Assembly: GCA_016763815.1 (NCBI GenBank)
Contig: JAESTB010000232.1
Span: 1-6,223 of the forward strand
Direction of reading: 5' to 3'
Length of the DNA stretch: 6,223 nt
DNA from: Arenicella sp.
GTDB lineage: Bacteria; Pseudomonadota; Gammaproteobacteria; Arenicellales; Arenicellaceae
Positions 1 through 6,128 of the stretch are shown one piece after another (within the stretch, counting starts at the first letter, position 1; each line of letters starts with the position of its first letter). The notes beneath the pieces were generated by a model. It ran no database searches. It was not told the DNA's origin and worked only from the letters and a program-made list of their open reading frames with translations. Both the position numbers and the translations under genes were made by a program.

Positions 1-1332
1 GTTGTTGACCTGAACTTTGTATTTTTTGGCAATAGACCAGAGCGTGTCACCGCGTCTAACGTGGTGAACGACGCGGTGATTTTCGGCCGACTCGCGTTCT
101 CTCGACTCGCGCTTAGTTGAATTGGTCGCATCGGCCATTTGTGATACGCGTGAAGCGCTCAACGGTACCATCAAGTTCTTGCCAGCCCGAATAGTCGTGC
201 TGCTGAGGTTATTGCTCGATTGCAGAGCGCTAACGCTGACCCCGTATCGGTGAGCAATGCTACTCAGTGACTCGCCTGGTAACACCTTATGGTTCGAGTA
301 ATCAATTTTGACAGCTCGTTGAGCGGCTGCAACGGCATGCTCTATATCACCATCGGTATTAATTGGAATTAGCAGCCGGTGTGGTCCTTCAGGTGAGGTT
401 GCCCAGCGTTTGAAACCTGCATTTAAATGGCGCAACTCGGCTGGGTCGATACCGGCATCTTTAGCAAATTTTTTCAGATCAATTTGACCGGGCAACTCGA
501 CCACTTTGAAATAGGGTTTACTCTCTATAAACGGTAGCGTTACGCCATAGGCGTCAGGGTTGTTGATAACATTTTTGAGAGCGATCAGCTTTGGGATATA
601 ACGCCTTGTTTCTAATCGCAATGGCAGGTTTTGATAACTGGTGCCTCGACCTTTACGTTTATTGGTCCTTATCGCGCGAGCGACCGTGCCCTGGCCAGCG
701 TTGTAGGCCGCAAGCGTTAGAAACCAATCGCCATCAAACCTCTTATTCAGCTGGGTTAAATAATCTAGAGCCGCGTTAGTCGATAAGAGTGCGTCGCGCC
801 GCCCGTCATACCACCAATCTTGCCTGAGGCCAAAATGACGACCTGTTGACGGGATGAACTGCCACAATCCACCCGCATTTGAGCGTGAAACGGCATCTGG
901 TTTGTAAGCGCTTTCTATCGCCGGGAGAAGGGCCAGTTCCATTGGTAGACCGCGCGTCTCAATCTCTTCGACGATGTGATAAAGAAAAGGAGTTCCGCGA
1001 GCGAATAAACCCTCTAAATAGCTGTCGTGTTCGGTGCTCCATTTCTCGTACTGGCGTATGTGCTCAGATTTTAGCTTAGGGAATTTAAAGCCTTGACGGA
1101 TTCTTTCTATTACGTCAACGGCCTCGTAGGTAACTGTTTGTTCAGTCTGCTTGGCCTCTGTATTGCTGCTGTCAGGCACTTTGCTCTGGTCGCGGATGGT
1201 TTTTTCGGGAGTATGGGTATTAATATCAGGCAACACTACTACGTCGGAAGGTGTGTTACGGTTTGCGCAGGCGCTAAGACCCAGCAGTAGGCCCAGCGCT
1301 AAAATGTGTGAAAAAGAGGCTTTTAAATTCAT
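1..1332 (-). CDS. mltD: Membrane-bound lytic murein transglycosylase D, partial (3' end outside window)
   Basis: My own reverse-strand translation is open for 444 codons from the ATG at 1332 to the window edge. MltD enzymes cleave the MurNAc-GlcNAc bond of peptidoglycan without water, forming 1,6-anhydromuropeptides, and are outer-membrane lipoproteins facing the periplasm. Residues 1-21 form a lipoprotein signal with lipobox LSAC (Cys22); Ala at +2 fits outer-membrane sorting. The family 1 SLT domain spans about 115-260: catalytic Glu140 in the PAIES motif, GLWQF at 155-159, PSTG at 161-164 and AYNAG at 209-213. A first LysM peptidoglycan-binding domain lies at about 346-391, followed by a charged linker rich in Arg, Glu and Ser (about 400-420). 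A second LysM begins near 421 (RRGDTLWSIAKKY) and is cut by the window edge. E. coli MltD (about 452 residues) has the same order. No Shine-Dalgarno precedes the start. It is transcribed divergently from the methyltransferase gene. Confidence 0.96.
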   Translation of the reverse strand, partial: MNLKASFSHILALGLLLGLSACANRNTPSDVVVLPDINTHTPEKTIRDQSKVPDSSNTEAKQTEQTVTYEAVDVIERIRQGFKFPKLKSEHIRQYEKWSTEHDSYLEGLFARGTPFLYHIVEEIETRGLPMELALLPAIESAYKPDAVSRSNAGGLWQFIPSTGRHFGLRQDWWYDGRRDALLSTNAALDYLTQLNKRFDGDWFLTLAAYNAGQGTVARAIRTNKRKGRGTSYQNLPLRLETRRYIPKLIALKNVINNPDAYGVTLPFIESKPYFKVVELPGQIDLKKFAKDAGIDPAELRHLNAGFKRWATSPEGPHRLLIPINTDGDIEHAVAAAQRAVKIDYSNHKVLPGESLSSIAHRYGVSVSALQSSNNLSSTTIRAGKNLMVPLSASRVSQMADATNSTKRESRERESAENHRVVHHVRRGDTLWSIAKKYKVQVNN

Positions 1333-1338
1333 CGACGA

Positions 1339-1367
1339 ATAGTAATGAGGTGTTCATCTGACGTCAA
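1339..1367 (-). promoter_or_regulatory. Candidate sigma-70 promoter of mltD, possibly giving a leaderless mRNA
   Basis: On the minus strand, TTGACG (1367-1362, five of six to the -35 consensus) is followed after exactly 17 bases by TACTAT (1344-1339, four of six to -10). Transcription starting about seven bases past the -10 would begin at about 1332, the A of the mltD start codon. That agrees with the absence of a ribosome-binding site in front of this ATG. The elements are seen in the sequence; their use as a promoter is inferred. Confidence 0.5.
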
Positions 1368-1442
1368 TGTCGTTGGCTGACATTTCATGTAAGATAAAGA
1401 TTGATTCAAGTGTTTAAGATTAGCTTTGTAGAGAGTAAGGGT

Positions 1443-2219
1443 GTGACAGAAAAAGGTCGTCAAAAAAGTGATGTAAATACCGTTGCAGTTGCCGATCGAT
1501 GTCTTTCAAGTCGTTATGCTAAACGTTATTTCGACGTCGAGAGGCCGCATATTAGCGCGGGGATAAGACAGTTGATTGGGCCGATAGTATTGCAGATTGG
1601 GGAATGCTTGCCGGCATCGGTAGTCGATGATTTCGATCTGCCGATGTTAGTTAAAACTACTGATTGTATCGACGCACCCTCAGATATCGTGGTTGACCCT
1701 GCGTTTCTACCTTTTACGCCAGAGGTTTTTTCAACGGTGGTGTTACCGCATGTGCTTGAGAGGCATGAGTTACCACATCAAGTGCTTAGAGAAGCCCATC
1801 GCGTTTTGATGCCAGAAGGGCATATCGTATTAACTGGCTTTAACCCGAACAGTCTGATTGGGTTGCAACGCTGGCTACGCCCCACCGCGGTGTGCGCCGG
1901 ACGTTATTACTCAGTTCGTCGTGTTATCGATTGGTTGCAACTATTGGGCTTTGACGTGGTCGGCAGCTCAATGTTCCATTATGCGCCACTATCACGCAGC
2001 AAAAAGTTAAAAAATACCTTTCAATTTCTTGAGTCAGCAGGCGATCGTTGGTTGCCGATGACGGGTGGTGGATATATGATTAGTGCCAAGAAACGAGACG
2101 CTAGTGCGACGATGGTTGGGCGCCTAAGATTTACCGCAAAAAAATCTAAATTGGTAGCGGCCACCGCTAAAATTCAAGCTAACGCCTCAGGCGATCCGAG
2201 TCCGGATAACCGTACTTAA
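1443..2219 (+). CDS. yafS: YafS-like SAM-dependent methyltransferase-fold protein
   Basis: Predicted class I methyltransferase of the YafS type (methyltransferase 11 group); its substrate is unknown. Counting from GTG 1443 (258 residues), VLQIGE (49-54) takes the place of motif I, VDPAFLPF lies around 84-91, and the motif II/III region VVLPHVLERHELPHQVLREA-HRVL-PEGHIVLTGFNP runs over about 99-135. The last stretch closely matches E. coli YafS (LLREADRVL, GFNP, then a Gly-Leu-Arg segment). The glycine-rich SAM loop GxGxG is not intact, as is also true of YafS as I remember it. The C-terminal 30 residues are Lys/Ala-rich and probably disordered. The start is uncertain: TTG 1401 extends the frame by 14 residues but lacks a ribosome-binding site, while GTG 1443 has GAGAG about seven bases upstream and gives a natural MTEK-type start. 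The gene is divergent from mltD, as yafS is from gloB/mltD in E. coli. The protein is probably cytoplasmic, with no signal peptide or membrane segment. Confidence 0.82.
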   Translation: MTEKGRQKSDVNTVAVADRCLSSRYAKRYFDVERPHISAGIRQLIGPIVLQIGECLPASVVDDFDLPMLVKTTDCIDAPSDIVVDPAFLPFTPEVFSTVVLPHVLERHELPHQVLREAHRVLMPEGHIVLTGFNPNSLIGLQRWLRPTAVCAGRYYSVRRVIDWLQLLGFDVVGSSMFHYAPLSRSKKLKNTFQFLESAGDRWLPMTGGGYMISAKKRDASATMVGRLRFTAKKSKLVAATAKIQANASGDPSPDNRT

Positions 2220-2223
2220 CCGA

Positions 2224-2260
2224 CTATTAACCGTGTCTAAGGAGACTGGTTAGCGAATAG
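2224..2260 (+). terminator. Imperfect hairpin just after the methyltransferase gene (weak terminator candidate)
   Basis: Five bases past the stop codon, TAACC-GT-GTCT pairs with AGAC-T-GGTTA around an AAGG loop (core 2228-2252). It is extended by CTAT (2224-2227) with ATAG (2257-2260) across a four-base internal bulge. No U-tract follows, so it is not a canonical intrinsic terminator. It could instead protect the 3' end of the message. Confidence 0.3.
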
Positions 2261-2330
2261 AGTTATATCGTAAGTAATAGAGTCGAAATTCATGCCGACG
2301 GGGTATGTCGCTACGATTTGAGCTTTGAGT

Positions 2331-2354
2331 TCTTAATTGGCCTCTTAATTGGCC
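2331..2354. repeat. Perfect tandem duplication of a 12-base unit
   Basis: The unit TCTTAATTGGCC occurs twice head to tail, at 2331-2342 and 2343-2354, with no mismatch. It lies about 160 bases upstream of dnaQ in non-coding sequence. Replication slippage is the simplest origin; a repeated protein-binding site is possible but unsupported. Confidence 0.85.
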
Positions 2355-2516
2355 TATGGAAAATATTAGACATAGAAATCAGCGGCATTAGGTCTAATGT
2401 GTATGTGTCAAACTCCCCAAGTGGTGAGGGCAATTAAAAAGCCGACCCATTGGCAATCGTAGTAGCGGCGAGCTTAGCTTGTAATTAGGTGCAACAGCAG
2501 TAATAAAAGGTGAATT

Positions 2517-3254
2517 ATGAGTGACTACGAAAGACAGATTGTTCTCGATACAGAGACCACCGGCCTTGAACATAGACAGGGTCACCGAATAATTGAGATT
2601 GGTTGTGTTGAGCTTATTAATCGTAAACTCACGGGTAATAATTTTCATCAATATGTTAATCCCGATAGAGAGATTGACCAAGGGGCCATGGAAGTTCACG
2701 GAATTACCAATGAGTTCCTCGCCGATAAGCCGTCTTTTGCCGATATAGGCCCAGGTTTGATGGACTATCTGCGGGGGGGCGAGTTGATTATTCATAACGC
2801 CGCATTCGACGTGGGCTTTTTAGACGCCGAACTTGAACGAATTGACCCTCAGGCCGCTAAGATTGCCGAGGTTTGCGGCGTACACGATACCTTATTACAA
2901 GCGCGTAAGATGTTTCCGGGGCAGAGAAACGATTTAGACTCCTTGTGTCGGCGTTTCGATATTAATAATAGTCACCGTGAGTTACACGGCGCTTTACTTG
3001 ACGCTGAAATATTAGCCGACGTCTATTTGTTTATGACCGGCGGTCAGTCATCGTTATTGCTTGAAGCGAATACAGACAGAGACTCGCGATCAAGCCAATC
3101 GGGTCCGAAGGTAAACTACGCCACTTTAGACTTACCATTGGTGCAGGCAAGCGCGCAAGAGAAGCAAAGTCATGTAGAATGGCTTAACCGTTTAGACGAA
3201 AAGGTAGAAGATCAATGTGTTTGGTCTCGACTCAACGGCGACTCGAATCGCTAG
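2517..3254 (+). CDS. dnaQ: DNA polymerase III epsilon subunit, 3'-5' proofreading exonuclease
   Basis: Epsilon removes misincorporated nucleotides during replication and forms the polymerase III core with alpha (and theta where present). The 245-residue protein matches the usual length (E. coli 243). All DEDDh catalytic residues are visible: Asp11 and Glu13 in DTETTG (Exo I), Asp98 in HNAAFDVGFL (Exo II), and His157 and Asp162 in HGALLDAEILADVY (Exo III). QSSLLL at 177-182 fits the beta-clamp-binding consensus QxxLxL and sits where E. coli epsilon has its weak clamp motif, just after the exonuclease domain. The Gln/Ser/Asp-rich stretch of about 183-215 would be the flexible linker, and the last 25 residues, including EWLNRLDEKV and CVW, correspond to the alpha-binding tail. 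The ATG has a good ribosome-binding site (AAAAGGTG, six bases away). rnhA, the frequent neighbour, is absent on its upstream side. The pentapeptide-repeat gene follows after 42 bases with no terminator between, so co-transcription is plausible. Confidence 0.97.
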   Translation: MSDYERQIVLDTETTGLEHRQGHRIIEIGCVELINRKLTGNNFHQYVNPDREIDQGAMEVHGITNEFLADKPSFADIGPGLMDYLRGGELIIHNAAFDVGFLDAELERIDPQAAKIAEVCGVHDTLLQARKMFPGQRNDLDSLCRRFDINNSHRELHGALLDAEILADVYLFMTGGQSSLLLEANTDRDSRSSQSGPKVNYATLDLPLVQASAQEKQSHVEWLNRLDEKVEDQCVWSRLNGDSNR

Positions 3255-3296
3255 CGTTTTGCTAACTTGATTCCTCAGCCTTAAATACTTAGATAT

Positions 3297-4301
3297 ATGA
3301 ACGACGCGTCCGTTATTAAAAAGCTTTCTGGTTATGACCTTTCAGGTTATAGCCTAGCGGGGAGTGATTTGAGTGGTGCCACGTTGGCCAATGCTAAGCT
3401 ACGCGGCGCCAAACTTGCAGGCGCCGATTTGTCGGGCGCTGATTTGACTGAGGCTGACCTTACTGGCGCCGATTTATCGGGTGCTGATCTTTACCAAGCT
3501 AAGTTGGCAGGCGCTCGCCTTAATGGAGCCAACCTGAGCCATTGTGATGCGACTTCAGCCAATCTCGTTGATGCCTCGTTGAACGGGGCAAATTTAGTGT
3601 TCGCCAAACTGACAGGAGCCAACCTTAAAAACGCAAGCCTAGTCGCGGCCGATCTTAGCGATAGCGATTTGTCTGACGCTGACTTGTCCAATGCAACGTT
3701 AACCGGCGCGTTGTTGCGTCGAGCGAATTTGAAAGGCGCCAACCTCAGCGACAGCAAGCTTTTTGGGGCGAAATTACAAGAATCGAATTTGAATAACGCT
3801 ATTCTACGAGGGGCTGATTTAACCTCTGTTAGATTGCGTGGCGCTAAGTTAGAGAATGCCGATTTAGTTAAGGTCAGTATGTTTAATGCGGACCTAAGTA
3901 ATGCCAACCTATTAAATAGTAATTTCGAATTGGCAAATTTGAGATCCGTAACGATGCAAAGCGCCGACTTAAAAAACGTTGTATTTGATGGCGCAAACCT
4001 TTCTTACAGCCACCTTAACCGAGCGGACCTGTCCGGTGCGTCACTTGAAGAGAGTAACCTCTGGTCAGCCAGAATGTCTGGTAGTGTGCTAAGTCATGTA
4101 AATGTTAAAGCCGCCAATTTGGTCGCTACCGGCTTGAGTAAAAAGTTTGCTTTGGGAGAGTTTCCTGATATCGAATTCTCAAATACCACCGCGTGGGATA
4201 CCTATCAAATAAGGCGGCATCAAGTATCGCGTGCGCAGGCAGAGTCAATTAAAAAAGAAGTAAATAGACGTGGTTTCTTCTCCAGGCTATTTTCTCGCTG
4301 A
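3297..4301 (+). CDS. Pentapeptide-repeat protein with 54 contiguous repeats
   Basis: Function unknown. From residue 11 to 280 every fifth residue (15, 20 ... 280) is Leu, or rarely Phe, Met, Val or one Ala (Ala85), and the residue two before it is mostly Ala. This is the A(D/N)LXX pentapeptide signature. I count 54 repeats without a single insertion, about 13 coils of a right-handed quadrilateral beta-helix. There is no signal peptide or membrane segment, so it is probably cytoplasmic. Residues 281-334 are non-repetitive and end in a basic, aromatic tail (RRGFFSRLFSR). By hand count the helix has about 28 acidic and 24 basic residues, so it is not strongly acidic as expected of a gyrase-protecting DNA mimic (Qnr, MfpA); those proteins are also shorter, and Qnr has loops. 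The start has no ribosome-binding site, but an in-frame TAA at 3282 and the lack of a credible later start leave ATG 3297 as the choice. It lies 42 bases after dnaQ, perhaps in the same transcript. A long antisense frame inside it is a by-product of the 15-base periodicity. Confidence 0.9.
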   Translation: MNDASVIKKLSGYDLSGYSLAGSDLSGATLANAKLRGAKLAGADLSGADLTEADLTGADLSGADLYQAKLAGARLNGANLSHCDATSANLVDASLNGANLVFAKLTGANLKNASLVAADLSDSDLSDADLSNATLTGALLRRANLKGANLSDSKLFGAKLQESNLNNAILRGADLTSVRLRGAKLENADLVKVSMFNADLSNANLLNSNFELANLRSVTMQSADLKNVVFDGANLSYSHLNRADLSGASLEESNLWSARMSGSVLSHVNVKAANLVATGLSKKFALGEFPDIEFSNTTAWDTYQIRRHQVSRAQAESIKKEVNRRGFFSRLFSR

Positions 4302-4425
4302 ACGCCCTCTGTGCTTGTCTCCTTGCCTTAACTCATCTCGCTTCAACAGCGGGCAGCTCTTTTGCATCAACACAAGCCACAGCTTAATGCTTAGCTACGG
4401 CTTAAGCTCGTGTAATGAAAAATGT
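4302..4425. other. Non-coding spacer between convergent genes
   Basis: No open frame of interest is present. The only structure I see is AGCTTAA (4381-4387) pairing with TTAAGCT (4402-4408) across a 14-base loop, extendable by CAC/GTG past one bulged base. It has no U-tract and may be chance or a minor 3' hairpin of the pentapeptide-repeat transcript. Confidence 0.45.
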
Positions 4426-4461
4426 AATTAAGTGCTCCTGCTAGGTCAGGAGCACTTAATT
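4426..4461. terminator. Bidirectional intrinsic terminator, perfect 15-bp stem
   Basis: AATTAAGTGCTCCTG (4426-4440) is followed by the loop CTAGGT and the exact inverse complement CAGGAGCACTTAATT (4447-4461). It lies between two convergent genes, four bases past the nhaB stop codon. Read from the minus strand, the stem is followed by ACATTTTTCATT, a fair U-tract for nhaB. Read from the plus strand, the A/T base of the stem supplies AATTTGT for the pentapeptide-repeat transcript, so the nhaB direction looks stronger. Confidence 0.88.
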
Positions 4462-4464
4462 TGT

Positions 4465-5967
4465 CTAGAAGTTAATTAATATGGCCGCGCCGCCAACGAT
4501 GCTGAGCACAATAGTATAAGGAAATGCCATTAGCACCATTTTCATGTACGACAAGCGAATTAAAGGGGCTAAGGCTGAGGTAAGTAGAAATAGAAAGGCC
4601 GCTTGCCCGTTAGGCGTTGCAACACTGGGTAGGTTGGTGCCTGTATTGATGGCTATTGCCATAACCTCAAAGTGCTCCCGTGTAATCGCTCCGCTTTCTA
4701 GCGAGGCGACCATCTCGTTGATATAAATCGTGGCAACAAATACATTGTCACTGATCATCGATAGCACGCCGTTTGCAATGAACATCACAATCGGTTGTGA
4801 ATCAGTTGGCATGCTTAAAACGAATTCGGTTACCGGTGCGAAGAGGTGCTGCTGGTGAATCACTGAAACGATCACAAAGAACACCACAAGCAATGCTGTG
4901 AAAGGCAGAGCCTCCTCAAACGCGTGACCGATTTTGTGTTCTTCAGTGATGCCGTTGAAGGCGGTAAGCAAAACGATGACCATCAGGCCAATCAGGCCTA
5001 CTTCAGCTACGTGTTGCTGCAACGAGACAACTAATATCAAACCAATGATCACCTGCACAATTAGTTTAGCGTTGTCTTTATCGGTACGTAGTGCCTGTTG
5101 CTCTGCATCATACTCTGACAAGACCGATCGCACGCCCTCTGGAAGCTTGCCACCGTAGCCAAAGATACCGGTAATCTCGAGTAATACACAGGTAATCAAA
5201 CCAGCAGCAAGAACTGGCATTGTCACGGGTGCCATTCGAAGAAAGAATTCGGTGAATTCCCAACCGGCTTTTTCGGCGATAAGCAGGTTCTGTGGTTCAC
5301 CAACCAAGGTGCATACGCCACCTAAGGCAGTACCAATCGCGCCATGCATGATTAAACTGCGTAAAAAATGTCTGAAATCGTCTAAGTCTTGGCGTTTAAA
5401 CTCGTGTACGCCGTCGTCACCTGAATGGTCATGGTCTTCGCTAAATAGTTTGCCAGAAGCCACCTTATGATAAACACCATAAAAACCAACGCCAATGCTG
5501 ATCAGAACCGCAGTGACCGTAAGGGCGTCAAGAAACGCTGAGAGAACCGCACCAGCAAAACAAAAGAGAAAGGAAAGCATTACCTTGTTTTTAACCTTAA
5601 TCAGAAGCTTGCTGAAGGTAAAAAGCAACAGCTCGCGCATAAAGTGAATACCGGCGACCATAAATACCAGCAATAGGATCACTTTCAACTGGCCCTCAAC
5701 CTCGTGATAAACCATCTCAGGGGACGTCATTCCAAGCACGACCGCTTGAATCGCGAGTATCCCGCCGGGTTGTAGTGGATAGCACTTGAGCGCCATCGCT
5801 AAGGTAAAAATAAATTCCCCTACCAGCAACCAGCCCGCTAAAAAATGAAACCCTGAGAACCAAATGATTGGGTTGATGATCAGAAACGCAATAATAACGT
5901 TCTTATACCAATCGGCTGAATTGCCTAAAAAATTCTGACGAAACGAGCTGAAAGTCATTGAAGACAT
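4465..5967 (-). CDS. nhaB: Na+/H+ antiporter NhaB
   Basis: NhaB is an inner-membrane secondary transporter that expels Na+ (and Li+) in exchange for protons, giving salt tolerance and pH control. The 500-residue product matches E. coli NhaB (513) along almost its whole length: NFLGxSxDWYK near the N-terminus, AGWLLVxEFIFTLAMALKCY, SAFLDALT, GTALGGV-VGEPQNL, SDNVFVATIYINE, and the nearly invariant stretch from NTGTNLPSVATPNGQ to APLIRLSY (about 441-474). The sequence is largely hydrophobic, with many membrane segments. Membrane aspartates Asp147 (DALT) and Asp407 (SDN) correspond to residues known to matter in NhaB. I start at ATG 5967: it places this Asp at 147 as in E. coli, and GGAGGG (5983-5978) lies 10 bases upstream. 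A longer frame from ATG 5997 would add 10 residues but has no ribosome-binding site and would contain that one. The C-terminus is slightly shorter than in E. coli. A His/Asp-rich loop lies at about 177-190. The gene is monocistronic within the window. Confidence 0.97.
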   Translation of the reverse strand: MSSMTFSSFRQNFLGNSADWYKNVIIAFLIINPIIWFSGFHFLAGWLLVGEFIFTLAMALKCYPLQPGGILAIQAVVLGMTSPEMVYHEVEGQLKVILLLVFMVAGIHFMRELLLFTFSKLLIKVKNKVMLSFLFCFAGAVLSAFLDALTVTAVLISIGVGFYGVYHKVASGKLFSEDHDHSGDDGVHEFKRQDLDDFRHFLRSLIMHGAIGTALGGVCTLVGEPQNLLIAEKAGWEFTEFFLRMAPVTMPVLAAGLITCVLLEITGIFGYGGKLPEGVRSVLSEYDAEQQALRTDKDNAKLIVQVIIGLILVVSLQQHVAEVGLIGLMVIVLLTAFNGITEEHKIGHAFEEALPFTALLVVFFVIVSVIHQQHLFAPVTEFVLSMPTDSQPIVMFIANGVLSMISDNVFVATIYINEMVASLESGAITREHFEVMAIAINTGTNLPSVATPNGQAAFLFLLTSALAPLIRLSYMKMVLMAFPYTIVLSIVGGAAILINF

Positions 5968-5977
5968 AGTGGCGATA

Positions 5978-5983
5978 CCCTCC
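5978..5983 (-). promoter_or_regulatory. Ribosome-binding site deciding the nhaB start
   Basis: GGAGGG on the minus strand lies 10 bases before ATG 5967 and inside the longer frame from ATG 5997. It favours the 500-residue product over the 510-residue one. Confidence 0.75.
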
Positions 5984-6023
5984 AGGGTGTTAATCATTTG
6001 CGGAAGCTTCTAAATCTGCCCGA

Positions 6024-6038
6024 TTAACCATTGGTTAA
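6024..6038. promoter_or_regulatory. Palindromic operator candidate in the nhaB leader
   Basis: TTAACCA-T-TGGTTAA is a perfect palindrome with seven-base arms around one central base, 57 bases upstream of the nhaB start and just downstream of the candidate promoter. Its size and symmetry fit a dimeric repressor site. The protein is unknown, and it does not resemble the FadR site that lies in the fadR-nhaB region of E. coli. Confidence 0.4.
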
Positions 6039-6070
6039 GTGAGTCAGTTGGCTGCCTAAGTAATCCTAGG

Positions 6071-6101
6071 ATAATACAACGAAAAGCTTGGTTTGCGGCA
6101 A
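6071..6101 (-). promoter_or_regulatory. Candidate nhaB promoter
   Basis: On the minus strand TATTAT (6076-6071) matches the -10 consensus at five of six positions. TTGCCG (6101-6096) matches -35 at four of six, but the spacing is 19 bases, longer than ideal; an alternative -10, TGTATT (6078-6073), gives 17. The palindrome ATCCTAGGAT (6063-6072) overlaps the -10 end and the predicted start point. The transcript would have a leader of about 100 bases. Confidence 0.35.
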
Positions 6102-6128
6102 TCTTTAAATGCTCAATAAACCAGCTTT
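6083..6128. repeat. Inverted repeat upstream of nhaB
   Basis: AAAGCTTGGTTT (6083-6094) and AAACCAGCTTT (6118-6128) are inverse complements apart from one extra T, separated by 23 bases. They flank the candidate -35 of nhaB and could be a binding site or chance. The remaining 6129-6223 is A/T-rich with no gene or recognisable site. Confidence 0.4.

Larger units (their letters stand above)
2220..2516. other. 297-base intergenic region before dnaQ; no gene seen
   Basis: Frames on both strands are broken by frequent stops. The only long minus-strand frame (from 2795) is the antisense of dnaQ. I looked for the RNase HI hallmark TDGS...GNPG in translation and did not see it, although rnhA lies here in many gammaproteobacteria. 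Besides the hairpin and the tandem repeat listed separately, it contains the inverted repeat CATTAG-GT-CTAATG at 2386-2399. A dnaQ promoter probably lies within it, but no -35/-10 pair stands out. The dnaQ ribosome-binding site (AAAAGGTG, 2505-2512) closes the region. Confidence 0.6.

Noticed and set aside
591..1342. Several short plus-strand frames of 60-66 codons.
   Set aside because: All are antisense to mltD, which reads through continuously on the minus strand with intact catalytic and LysM motifs.
1359..1366. TGACGTCA palindrome in the divergent intergenic region.
   Set aside because: It is only eight bases and overlaps the -35 of the mltD promoter. The match to a eukaryotic CRE has no meaning here, and an eight-base palindrome is expected by chance.
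2394..2795. A 133-codon open frame on the minus strand running from inside dnaQ into its upstream region.
   Set aside because: Two thirds of it is antisense to the well-supported dnaQ. Its product has no recognisable domain and no ribosome-binding site, so it is a shadow frame and not a relic of rnhA.
3250..3296. Possible separate promoter for the pentapeptide-repeat gene (TTGCTA at 3259, TTAAAT at 3281).
   Set aside because: Both elements match only four of six positions with 16-base spacing in an A/T-rich spacer. Read-through from dnaQ is as likely.
3491..3907. A 138-codon minus-strand frame inside the pentapeptide-repeat gene, itself repetitive (Leu-Ala-Pro-like pattern).
   Set aside because: The reverse complement of 15-base-periodic GCC-GAT/AAC-TTG codons stays open by construction. 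It has no start signal of its own.
3297..4301. Reading the 15-base periodic DNA as a tandem DNA repeat or CRISPR-like array.
   Set aside because: The periodicity is codon-level: units differ in nucleotide sequence but keep the A(D/N)LXX protein pattern, and there are no spacers.
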